From positions 169,275-233,274 of the forward strand of contig DF237003.1 of NCBI GenBank assembly GCA_000708835.1: a stretch of 64,000 bases of DNA. Direction: 5' to 3'. A program made the position numbers and the translations under genes. Positions 11,380 to 21,968 of the stretch are shown in pieces. Numbering within the stretch: the first letter of the stretch is position 1; each line of letters begins with the position of its first letter. The notes beneath the pieces were generated by a model. That model was not told the origin of the DNA, ran no database searches, and saw nothing but the letters and a program-made list of their open reading frames with translations. The stretch comes from Klebsormidium nitens. Lineage: Eukaryota; Streptophyta; Klebsormidiophyceae; Klebsormidiales; Klebsormidiaceae.

Positions 11380-14300
11380 CTACTTCTTTTTATCTTTTTT
11401 GCTCTTCTTTGCTTTCTTCTTCGCGTCCTCTTCTGCCTGTTTCCGTGCCCTCTCAGCTTCTTGCGCGGCTTCTTCCGCTAGCCTCGCGTCTTCTTCCTGG
11501 AAAAGAAATTCGAAGCGAGCGTACTGATATCTGAACCAGCTGAATGTTGACTGTGCTCTAAAAAATTTCGAAGCGGTCGCAGGGAATTTCCGGACCCTTC
11601 CTTGTTGAAAACGGAGTTTCGAGACCAAAGAGGTGCTGCTTTTGCACGTTTCACATTAGCTCGAGACATTCTTCAGCGTCTCTTTTACAATCCCAGTTCC
11701 ATTTACTTCAGAAAGGGCCGTTGAAATACAGAAGCGCTTTGTTTTGGAACCATGCCACAGTACTTGACGCAGCTAGCACAATATCGCGCTTAAAGAGAGC
11801 TTTTCGGATGATATCTGTGCCACTGCAATCCCGATGAAACTCACAAGCATAGAAGGGAATCCACACAAAGCTGAACTCAAAAAACAGTCGGTGTACGTTT
11901 ACCGGGACTTGAGACCCCTCAAAGTCCGGTTGCTTGCCATCCGTGTATGTCATGCCGGTCAAGACTCCGTTACGAAACTCGAACAGAGCAACGGGTCGTA
12001 ACAGAATCGTCAGGTCCCGCCCGAGCTTTGCAGTTGCTTACCGCTTTCCGGAGGGCCTCTTCCGCTTTCCGAATGCGCGCGAGCGCCGCTTCTTCCACCC
12101 GGTTCTGCGAGGGATAGGTTTGTGTTGTTCGAGGCACATTAGGAGTGCTCGAAACCAAACGCTGAACTGCTTACATGCAAGCATCCAGGTTCAAATCCAG
12201 GTACTTGTAGAGAGGTTTCTTTCGGGATACACTCACACACCGCTCGTAAGAAATTGCCGTTGAGTTTCCTTGCGGTACAGAAATCTGCTGTAATAGGCAA
12301 GCTGTCCCGAAATGAGGTCAACAGAAGATAATTCTTTGCAATTTGAACAGCGATGCTTCTTGGACTGAAAACCTTATATGCTTCTCTTCTAGAGGGAATT
12401 AGACAAACACCTTTTGAATCTTTCCGCGCCTTTACATCTCCGTTTTCAATGGCAGGGACCAACCTTCAGCCATGGTCACTGAATGACAGGCTTGAGGTTG
12501 GTGCAATGCGAACCAACGAAGAAAATTTCTAAGATTCAAGGCAAGCTCTAGGTTGAATGATTGGTCAGAATAGCGTGTGCCTACGAGAACGCTGTCTGTC
12601 ACCTCTTGCGGTCTACAAAAAGATCTCGATCACCGAAATTGGTGGCATCGCTTAAGCGTGACCGTTACGAGGAATCAAAGGAAGCTTCTCGCAGCTGAAC
12701 AAAAGTGCGGTTGAAGCATAACGAGCATCCTTCGTCCACGCTGGAATGCCTACAAAGCGCCTCACCTCTTCAGCCGCCACCTCTTGCCGCCGTTGCTCGT
12801 CCTTGGCTTCCGCTTCCCGTCGGGTCCGTTCCTTTTCCGCCCGCTTCCGGTCCTCCTCCTCCTCCTTTGCCAGCTTCCGCCGCTCCTCCTCGGCGGCCTC
12901 TTCCTGCAGCCGCTCCCGTTCGCTGTCGCCGTTCGTCTGCACCGCCTTCACCTGTGAGGGGTACGATGGCAGAAGACATGAGGGTTTAGGAGGATCAGGG
13001 CTTTTGGGGTTGAAAGCTTTTGGATTGAAGGGTTCAAAAAGTTGGGCCTTTGAGTGTGGATATCATACGTCAAGCGACTCGTCGTACAGCTATTAAGGAT
13101 CTGATTTTCAGAGCAGGCTCTAAGTCTTAATTCTGAGATTCAGGACTTCTGACGTTTCTAACCGTTCACAGATAGGGCTCCCAAGGTTGGGTGCGAGAAT
13201 GGGGGTTTCTCTTGTCTCGCGTGTCAATTGAGCGTATGATGTCCTCGTGAGAGTCAGGGCTTTTGAGGCAGGCGGCTTTCTTCCTCACAGAACTTGTGAG
13301 GCTCAGAGTTTTTGATTTTAGGGCTCCCAGTTGAAAAGCACAGTTGTGGGCTTGACCAATGAGATCGCTTTTACATGTTGGTGTAAGCGGCTGGAGAGCT
13401 ACGAGCTGGATTTATGACCGCTTGCTCAAAGGAGGTTTCGTCCGCGGTCGAAACACAGTACGTACTTGCTTTGTGTCTGGTTTCAGACCTGCTCATTCAT
13501 GCGATGACGAGTGAGATGGTCTTGACGGCAGCTGAATCCAAAACACCTTCAAACAAATACTAATGCCCCCTTACACAGAACAAGGTTTGACACCAATTCT
13601 ATACCAGTTGTATTCAGTTAGAGGAAGCAAACTCAGAGAAGATGAATTTCCCGGAGTAACAAGTTCCGTCACGGGCTTACCATTCTCCTGATGTTCGAGT
13701 TCGTGGCCATGTCCAGGGGAGAGTTCCCAAAGCTGTTCTTGGCTGTCACGCTAGCCCCCTGCTGCAGCAATTTGCTGACGACTTTTAGGTGCCCCGCACT
13801 GCACGCTAGATGCAACGGCCGGTTCTCGTACTCCCCTGCGGTATCGATGCGCGCTCCGTGGTCCAGGAGCAACGAGACGCACGCCTCGTCGCCTTTGAAG
13901 GCCTGGGAAGGAAGGGAGCGAGTTTGTTGGAATTTTTCCTTTGAACTTTCTGTGACGAAGTTTTGTTTTCTGGACAGGTCATTGCAGGTTAGGAGTAGAT
14001 CTCGTCTTGCTGCTCTGCTTTCGTTTGCCTGTGGAGGGCCACGGGCCTTTGGGTATTGCTGGAGAGACTGATGGAGTCGGAGATACAGCGATTCGTTTAC
14101 TCCCGGAGAATGGAGTTTGTGTCAACAAAACAGCACGTGACAGAGTAAATCAGGTCTGGCATTGACGCGTGTCGTTCTGACCATGGTGAAGTGATGCAAT
14201 CTAATACTCCAATAATGATTTGAATAAGTTCCAATGATGCTACCTGCAGTTCCGACATCTGTCAGATATCCGTCGAGACATCACTCAGTCAGCAATCGCT

Positions 14301-15650
14301 TCTCAGAGTCAGTCGAAGTCGATCCTCTAATCCACCTTCGCAGTATACATCACGTTGGAGAGAGCATCTGTATGAAGCAAGCTGACTACTTCTGGAACTT
14401 CTGGAGAGATATCAAACATTCTTGGGGCGCAGGGCCGGAACAGACGCTTGGTTGGCGAGCGCTGTTTTTGCAGGTTTGCCCTTCTTCTGTTGCTCCTTGG
14501 CTTCAGTAGGCCTCCAATGCAATTACAGACGCTTTGGCAAGCCAACAGCTGTGCGTCCCCACCTTTTTTGAGCTTTCTGTTTTAAAATATGGCCTTGATT
14601 CAATAAGAAAACAGATTCAGGCTCACCATCCAGTGTAGAGCCGTGTCTCCCAGCTTGTTGATTGCATTGACATCAGCGCCCGCTTGGATGAGGATCTTGA
14701 CATAGACAGAGCGACCGTACTTTGCAGCAAGGATCCTGCACGTACAGCAGCGGGCAGTTGAGAGCAGGTACGACAGAACAAGGTGAAGCTGATAAGAAAG
14801 TGTTTCTGGGGGGCTTTCAAAAGCTATTTAGACCTGACCTTGCAATTGAAGGAGCTTGGCATAAGCTCAGACATAAGCTGCTGTCCTTCAAGACCTCAGA
14901 CGTTCTATTTGTCAGGTGGTCAAGGTTTCCAGGAGGCTGTTCATTAGTCAATCCGAATCCGAACAGAAGGACTAATCAGAACTCGCTAGCGAGGCAGATC
15001 GGAGGATTGCCTCATTGACTTTCTTATTGACCTTGGAGGGATGGAAGAAGGAAGAGCTTGAGATGGTCACACCATCAGGTCCTCAGTAGCATTGTCTCAA
15101 GCTAGGACGAAAGGACCCAAGCTCATCAAGCTAGAAGCAAAGAGAGTCGGGTCAGACAAGGCTTTGCGATTCTTAGGGTAGTACAGCCAGGATCCATGTA
15201 GTGGACCTTTTTCTTCTGACCACTGCCCTGTCTGATTGTGCTGAAAAACTCAACACCGAGAGCTTCTCACAGTGGGGTGTCTCCAAAGGTCTCCGAGCTT
15301 TCCTCCAGGTCGGCCCTCCTCTCAATGCCCGCCCTAAGGTGCTCCAAGCTTCCGTTCTCCACAGCTTCCAAGATCGTCACCAACACTTCCTTTTCTGCCT
15401 CCTCTAGTTCAGCATCCTCTCCTTCCTCTGACAGTGTATCTGCATTCCATTCTGCATCCCCAGCTTTGGACTTGGACCGAGCAAGTTCTGGTTCGCTTGG
15501 AGTTTCATTTGGTGCCTTGGAGGACGAGGTTGCTTCTTTTGTTGGGACTGGGGACATAGAGTCTGCTGGCTCTGGTGGAACTGCTTCTGATTCTGGACTA
15601 GGAAGCCATGCCTGTTCTGCTCCACTTGGTCCAGGCCCCTCTTCCTCCAT
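11380..15650 (-). CDS. Ankyrin-repeat protein with charged coiled-coil tail, 358 aa
   Basis: Six exons join with consistent phase: 15650-15271, 14735-14627, 13902-13681, 12951-12766, 12104-12042 and 11496-11380, ending in TAG. Residues 1-95 are acidic, Ser/Pro-rich and probably disordered. Residues about 95-230 hold four ankyrin repeats. Diagnostic pieces are GDTPLILAAKYG, GDTALHWMAFKGDEACVSLL, NRPLHLACSAGHLKVVSKLL and GNSPLDMA, with the usual TPLH-type turn and GADVNA/GASVTA loops. Residues about 235-358 are a Glu/Lys/Arg coiled coil ending in a lysine-rich tail (KKKAKKSKKDKKK). Ankyrin repeats bind proteins, so a scaffold role is inferred, and the basic tail could bind RNA, membrane or act in nuclear import. 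No catalytic or membrane domain is visible. The 5' end faces the gene at 16665 across a 1-kb spacer. Confidence 0.85.
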
Positions 15651-16664
15651 TGTGGGAAATTGTGCAGTTGGACTAGGACGCGAATGATTGTCTATGACCA
15701 GATTGTAATGCTGTAGTCCGACAATCGATCAGTCCGCTTCGATTTGTTTGAGTGTCATGAAACCTTTGTTACTAAAGAGGCTGTACAAGAGATTTGTGCG
15801 CTTGTGACTTTCCCTGGAACATTACAGCGCAACCACTCTGTCAACCGAGTGGTCCCAGGACTAATAGTGAAGGGGTCCGGTTTGCCTGATTCCTCGCTGA
15901 ATCCACAATTGTCGTAAGGCTTGCAATGTTCCTTGAAGCCCCGTCTCCAACAACATGGTTCGCACGAGAGCCGTAGTATGAGGCGCAAGCAAACCCTGTT
16001 AAAGATCGCAGGATTGCAAGGCCTTTATTCTCCTTACTACTGCCGGCCCATTTTGCAGACTGATCAAGGTTTTCAACGAGAGAGACAAGTGGCAAAAGTG
16101 AACCCTAAAAGATTCTGATGCCCGCGCCGAGGAGGCCATCATGATCATGGGGCGCGTTACCGGGTTTAAGTCAGCTTCCGTGGAACTGGTGAAAAAATTT
16201 CGGCCGCTCGATCATCACACGTACGGATGAGATGCCTTTTCAGGTGTTGGCAATGGCGCTGGTAAGGAGACCAGTCTGGGGCCTTATTCAAGTTATGTCA
16301 ATAGTAGAACGATCTATGGTTTCCACTGCCAGCTTCAAGTTCCACTGTCCAGACCTCCCATACCGGTACTAGGTAGTTCCCACGACGCTTTCAGATCACT
16401 TCAAGAGAAGCCTGAAGGCTGGAGTGGATTCATCCTTCAAAAGTTCGAGGTCGCAGCTTAGTTTTTCGATGTTCATTTGCGTATGTCAAAGTGATGCATT
16501 TCCGCTTCTGCACAAAGCTGCATTGTAATGCTGAAAATGAAGCGGATTAAAACCTGTTTGCTAGAGGGTTTCAAGCTGGAACAAGGCAAGGAACCGTGTA
16601 TTAACGTGCATTGAATGCACATGCTTCATTCACGGTTGTAAGCGGTTGTTAGTTTGGAGTAAGG
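15651..16664. other. Divergent intergenic spacer
   Basis: This holds the 5' regions of the ankyrin gene (-) and the membrane-protein gene (+). I see no exon with paired splice sites, no repeat of note and no clear core-promoter motif. Confidence 0.4.
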
Positions 16665-19600
16665 ATGGAGGTATCTGTAAAGCCTTCACACTCAACGCTG
16701 AGCTTACGGAGCTGTCAAGGACAGCAGTCTGGTACCAAGTGTGCATTTGGTCAGGGAAATCTCAATTTGGCACCGTGCGGATCGCACCATTCTAGGCGCA
16801 TTTGGAAGAGATGTGGGCATGCTGCAGAATCATCACAATGGATTTCCGATGCCGTAAGCATTCAGGTAAGACGTCGGGGGAGAAGCATTCCGCGGACCCA
16901 CGAGCTCGCTGGTGGTAGAACAGAGAAAAGATGGCGTCGGCGGAACATTGTTGCAGCTGTTTCTCCTCAGCAAACCCAACGCAGCGCTCCAAGGAAACTG
17001 ACTGTGGCTGTGACCACCGTCCCGGCCCAGGTAAGAGACTCTCACCACTATACAAACATTCATGCTTTATGAAGGACCTGCCGTCGGTTGGTGCATTCTG
17101 CCCAAAAAAATGTTTCATCTGAGTGACTGACTTTGCAATCGACCTTGCCCAGGACAAATCAAGGGGCCGCGTCCAACATATTGAGATCAAGACAGTCTTT
17201 GGAGATGACTTCAATAAGCCGCTTGCTAGCCCCCAGAAATCAAGGATTCTGCATTTGAAGATTGGTGTTTGTGATCAACCTAGAACTTCATCTTTACCTT
17301 CAGAAGGTCGCTGTTGGCTAATCTAGCAAGACCTGGCTTCGTGGCCCTCGACTTCATTCCTCTGCTTTTCTGCTGCCTCATCAACAAGGAGAACATTTCT
17401 ATTTGTATGCTCGGACAGGACTTCGCATTTAGTCAATGATCTTTTCAAGTGATTTCTGCAAAGTCTATGCAGTGTTTCATGCAGTTACTCGGCTTCCATG
17501 TCCTCTGGTTACCCAGATACACTTAACTTAGCACCAGCAAATGTCCTGCATCAGATGTTTGACAGGTCAGTATAGGCTCTCCCAGAAGGCAGAGACCTTC
17601 GAAGACCCTAAGCTCGGTTGATGTCTTGCAGGAAGTGTCTGTTCAAGCAAACAGCAAGAAAGGCTGGTTTTTCCTGGCGGGGTTTGTGCTCACCGGCGTC
17701 GTGGCCTTCTTCCTTGTCCAGCGATGGAAAGAGAGCCAAAACCGTTTGATTAGAAAAGGGGAGGCCCCGATAGAAGGGTGAGACCAGTCAGACTTCATGT
17801 ATAGCTATCTTCTGATCCCTTTGCCTCTTCATGTATAGCTATCTTCTGATCCCTTTGCCTCTTGGTGAAAGCTACCGGTATGCTACAAGTAATGAAGCAG
17901 CTTAAATGATCACGAAGCTGCGATTTTGTTGTTCACTTTCCGCATGCCCACAAACCGCCTCAGGATCTGCTGGCCTTCAAAGGGAGTCGTATCTCCTTCA
18001 TCCTAGCCTGATGTCTTAAACATGAGGGCTCCATCTGTGAATGCGCCAGACGACTCCGTATTCAAGCGGCCAAAGTCAAATGTCAAAAAGAGCATGCAAA
18101 TGCTTCGATCAACTTTGGCTCGAATTAGGACTTTCTGATTGACCTACTCGTCCATTGCCCCCAGGCCCTGGCTCTGGACGAACTCCGCCACTTCTTCCCC
18201 TCGGCAGCCCTCTCCGGCAGAGATTGAGCGCGCCCGCCAAAAAAGAGCTGACCAGAGGGGGGGGCGGCAGCTACGGCCGGTTTTTGTTGCGGAGGGGCAA
18301 TTGCCCCCGGAAGGCACCGATCCCGAGGCGGTGATTGAGATTCCGAAAAACCATCCGTGGGCGACTGCAGATTTGGACGAGGTTCCGATTGACGTGCTGC
18401 AACGGCGTTTAGATCAACGGTGAGGTGACCAAAGCCCTACCAATTAAATGACAGTATGTTGTGGTTGGGTGTCGAACGTATGCTTACTTGGGAGAGGGCT
18501 GTCGTTCCAAGTGCCGCTGTCTTCCGGTTTGCTTGATGTTAAGNNNNNNNNNNNNNNNNNNNNNNNNNNNNNNNNNNNNNNNNNNNNNNNNNNNNNNNNN
18601 NNNNNNNNNNNNNNNNNNNNNNNNNNNNNNNNNNNNNNNNNNNNNNNNNNNNNNNNNNNNNNNNNNNNNNNNNNNNNNNNNNNNNNNNNNNNNNNNNNNN
18701 NNNNNNNNNNNNNNNNNNNNNNNNNNNNNNNNNNNNNNNNNNNNNNNNNNNNNNNNNNNNNNNNNNNNNNNNNNNNNNNNNNNNNNNNNNNNNNNNNNNN
18801 NNNNNNNNNNNNNNNNNNNNNNNNNNNNNNNNNNNNNNNNNNNNNNNNNNNNNNNNNNNNNNNNNNNNNNNNNNNNNNNNNNNNNNNNNNNNNNNNNNNN
18901 NNNNNNNNNNNNNNNNNNNNNNNNNNNNNNNNNNNNNNNNNNNNNNNNNNNNNNNNNNNNNNNNNNNNNNNNNNNNNNNNNNNNNNNNNNNNNNNNNNNN
19001 NNNNNNNNNNNNNNNNNNNNNNNNNNNNNNNNNNNNNNNNNNNNNNNNNNNNNNNNNNNNNNNNNNNNNNNNNNNNNNNNNNNNNNNNNNNNNNNNNNNN
19101 NNNNNNNNNNNNNNNNNNNNNNNNNNNNNNNNNNNNNNNNNNNNNNNNNNNNNNNNNNNNNNNNNNNNNNNNNNNNNNNNNNNNNNNNNNNNNNNNNNNN
19201 NNNNNNTCCGGTTTGCTTGATGTTAAGAGCACCTTCGAACGTGCTTGAAGGGCTTCTTGATCCGTGTCAGACGGATGCTTCATTGACGGCGTGTTGTCAG
19301 GACGATCTCTCCGCTTCATACCACGAAGTTCTTCAAAAGGCAGCTTCGCAGGAGGTCAGACTCGCCTGCATTCCTCTGAAAGGAAGGACCTGACGGCTGC
19401 GAAAGAAGCGAGCTCGTCGAGCCTGATTCCGCCTTTAATCTGGACTGATTGAGCTTGGCGAGGGCTGCAACATATGATCGTTGATCGGAGTGCACTTTTC
19501 AGAACGATGTCTATGATTCCGTGAATGGCGTCCAAGTGTCTGAGACGTTTATCCAGACTTGTCCTTCCTACTTCCACCTTTATCCTCCCCGTTCTTGGCT

Positions 19601-20468
19601 TGTTCCCTAGCCGTTCGTATCAACAACAAAATCGAGGCAACGCCTCCATGGTCCGTCGATCGCAAGTGACGTCGCTTGACGTCACCCAGTGATCTGCCTG
19701 CAGGCGGGGCCCTCCAGACCAGGCGCACGAAACGTGGAAGCAGATTCGGCAAGATTCGGACAGGCTAGAGCAGAGCTTTGACGCCGAAGCCGATGCGGAC
19801 GCGAGCTGGGAACGACGAGAGCTACGACGACAACAAGTAAGGCTGGGAGATTGTACTAAAGTTCCATTCAGAGTCCGATTTGTTTCTGGTAGACGTTGCA
19901 ATAGCGTTGCGCTCCGTTCTGCTGATTGCTTGCCGGTTCGTGTTGCATCCGTCTGTCTCTAAGGGTTTGTCCATCTTCGCTTTGTACCCTCGTCCTTAAA
20001 ATGCCTTGCTCGGACACTCTGCCCTGCTCGGATCTGACACTCATGCGGGCCTTCGGTTTATGAGGGAACTATTCTCATTTCAACGTGTAGGACTTTCTTG
20101 TGCTTCAGATAGCGCGGACAGAGCTTCTCCTTTAGCACAAAGGCTGCAAAGAAAATCAGTCCAAGGATCTCAAACAGTATTTACGGAAATGCTGTAAAGT
20201 TCGCGCTTTGGAGAGCTACCGTTCTGTTTCTCCTAAGAACGATGTTAGGCTAAAGGGTGCCGTCTTTTTCCTGTGTTGATGCGCCATATCAGCGTTCTTG
20301 CTTCGCGTCCACGATCCCAGGTTTTCCACGTATTTTCTTGGAGTTTAAGACTGTGCTCTGATTATTTGCAGGCAGGTTAGCGGCTCACCTCCTGTTGAGA
20401 AAAGCAATAGGCGGGACTGGGGCTTGGAGCTACGGCTTCCTGCGCTTTTGAGCTTCATAAAGTTTTGA
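16665..20468 (+). CDS. Predicted organelle-targeted single-pass membrane protein, 330 aa (gene contains the N gap)
   Basis: Exons 16665-17030, 17632-17777, 18165-18419, 19704-19836 and 20376-20468 join in phase. Residues 1 to about 100 are rich in Ser, Arg, Gln and small residues with almost no acid, like a plastid or mitochondrial transit peptide. Residues 133-150 (WFFLAGFVLTGVVAFFLV) form one membrane helix flanked by Lys-Lys and Arg-Trp. The C-terminal part is hydrophilic, with a Pro-rich stretch, an acidic NHPWATADLDEVP segment and a charged helix (WKQIRQDSDRLEQ). I do not recognise the family. The third exon can also end at an in-frame TGA (18421-18423), giving 256 aa. However, the same bases form a GTGAGG donor, and the next exon accepts exactly the required phase, so the longer form is preferred. 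The 663-N gap lies in intron 3, so an extra exon could be hidden there. Confidence 0.6.
17793..17860. repeat. Perfect 34-bp tandem duplication
   Basis: The unit beginning CTTCATGTATAGCTATCTTC occurs twice back to back with no mismatch, inside intron 2 of the membrane-protein gene. Perfect identity suggests a recent event or possibly an assembly artefact. Confidence 0.9.
18544..19206. other. Assembly gap (663 N) with identical 21-base flanks
   Basis: The bases just before the gap (ending GCTTGATGTTAAG) are repeated exactly just after it (21 identical bases starting TCCGGTTTGC). The gap may therefore be an unmerged contig overlap or lie in a tandem repeat, and its length should not be taken literally. 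Confidence 0.95.
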
Positions 20469-21968
20469 CACGAGATGTGCACATGTGGGCGAGAACTTCG
20501 CATTGGGTTGACTAGCCTTTCCATTGAAGGCCCAGTCTCTCTGAGGACGAGACATCGGTGAGGACGAGAGTGTTTTCCAATGGAGGGAAATCAATCATTA
20601 AGCGGAGTGTCTATATTTGCAAGCAACTTTGCGACTATCTCGAAGTTCTTCCCTTTTGGTTGCACTCAAGCCGAGTGTAGCCGCTTTGTACAGAACCATG
20701 TTGTATGGTGTGAAAACATACTCACTGATGCTTGCATGCTCGTGGGTCCAGTGACTATGGGTGCCAGAAGAATTGTGGGAACGTGTCATGCTGGCGGTGT
20801 GTAGCCGCCATGTATATCAAGCCATGCACGCGTGTAGACCGTATATCATATGCGGCCCGGTACCTTCAGTACTGACTGAGTGTGCTGCACTTATTATGTG
20901 CATGCATGAAAGATAAGGGCGGTACTTACAGTCTATTTCTTGTATATGACATGACTGCATCGATGTCCGATCCGATCGATTCTTGACTGAACTTGCTCGG
21001 TGCGCGTTCGGATGGGCAGGCCCTATGCATGACGGTAACGGCACCCGGCACTGTCGAGATTAGGGCAACGCGTTATAGCAGTATGTGAGTGACCGTGGTT
21101 AAGCATGTCAAACCGCCATGCCTACTACACATAACAAAACAGAGCGCCGTGAGCCGAGGGCTTTTTTAAGTGAAGCTCTCGGAACCTTGAAGTGACGCGT
21201 GGTGATCGGAGGTCCGTAGATTTTCAATCGGACGGCAGTCGCTTTGTACCGTCGCGCGCAACTCGGAATGTCAAATTTGACTCGGCATCGGCCGGAGTCT
21301 TGGCTAGTAGCCTAGTGGCGAGTCAGTGTCAGTGGAAGTCGCATCGATTTCCGAGTCAAATTTAAAATTCGCGACCCGGCAGCTCAGATTCGACACTGCA
21401 GTCAACAGTGAGCCTAGGCTAGTAGCCTAGTACTGAGTGAGTGTCAGCTCGGACTGCTCGGTTCTTGACTTCAGTTTAAAATTCCGCGACTCGGCAGCCC
21501 GAACACAACACTTGCGACCATCCGCGATGCCGAACTGCCGTGTACCCACGGTCCACGTGCGTACCACATGGCTGCCACGCGGCAATCACCGGAACCGAGA
21601 GCTTCATTTAAAAAAGCCCAGTTTGGCAAATTAGTTACCTTATGACATGGTCAGACTGATGCCCAGTCACACGACTGCCAGCCATGAATGATGACGAACC
21701 GTGGAAGTGGGTCACTAAGCTGTGTGCTTAGTGACCCTTGCAAGACAATTGTCTGCATCCTCTTGACCACCGCCAATTGCAACTTATGTAAGCAAGTTGC
21801 CCATTCCCTGCAATCTGAATGCCAATATGTGCCAGTGGACGAGTGTCAATGTCACAACACTTTCAGAACAAGGCTTCTTCGCAGCCTGCATCACCCACCG
21901 AATGAAACCTGGAATCATACCAGACCTGATCGTCTATATCCATTTCCGAGTTGCGATACCCTCAACTT
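20469..21968. other. Convergent intergenic spacer with CATG-rich stretch and imperfect repeats
   Basis: This lies between the 3' ends of the membrane-protein gene (+) and uS15 (-). About 20690-21160 is rich in CATG. About 21270-21513 holds an imperfect tandem repeat, listed separately. Open frames here lack splice-site or codon support. Confidence 0.5.
21302..21513. repeat. Imperfect tandem repeat, unit about 115 bp, two copies
   Basis: GGCTAGTAGCCTAG followed by GAGTCAGTGTCAG in copy 1, or GAGTGAGTGTCAG in copy 2, and then TTTAAAATTC-GCGAC-CGGCAGC recurs with a spacing of about 115 bp. The GGCTAGTAGCC core is itself palindromic. A related AAATTTGACTCGGCA stretch precedes copy 1. No coding capacity is seen. 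Confidence 0.7.

Noticed and set aside
12705-13096. Plus-strand Arg/Ser/Pro-rich frames
   Set aside because: Antisense shadow of the Glu/Arg coiled-coil exon of the ankyrin gene.
17123-17326. Plus-strand frame (DKSRGRVQHIEIKTV) considered as an exon of the membrane-protein gene
   Set aside because: It has a good acceptor but no usable donor; joining the flanking exons directly keeps phase 0.
18444-19393. Three long open frames across the N run
   Set aside because: They exist only because N is read as open sequence.
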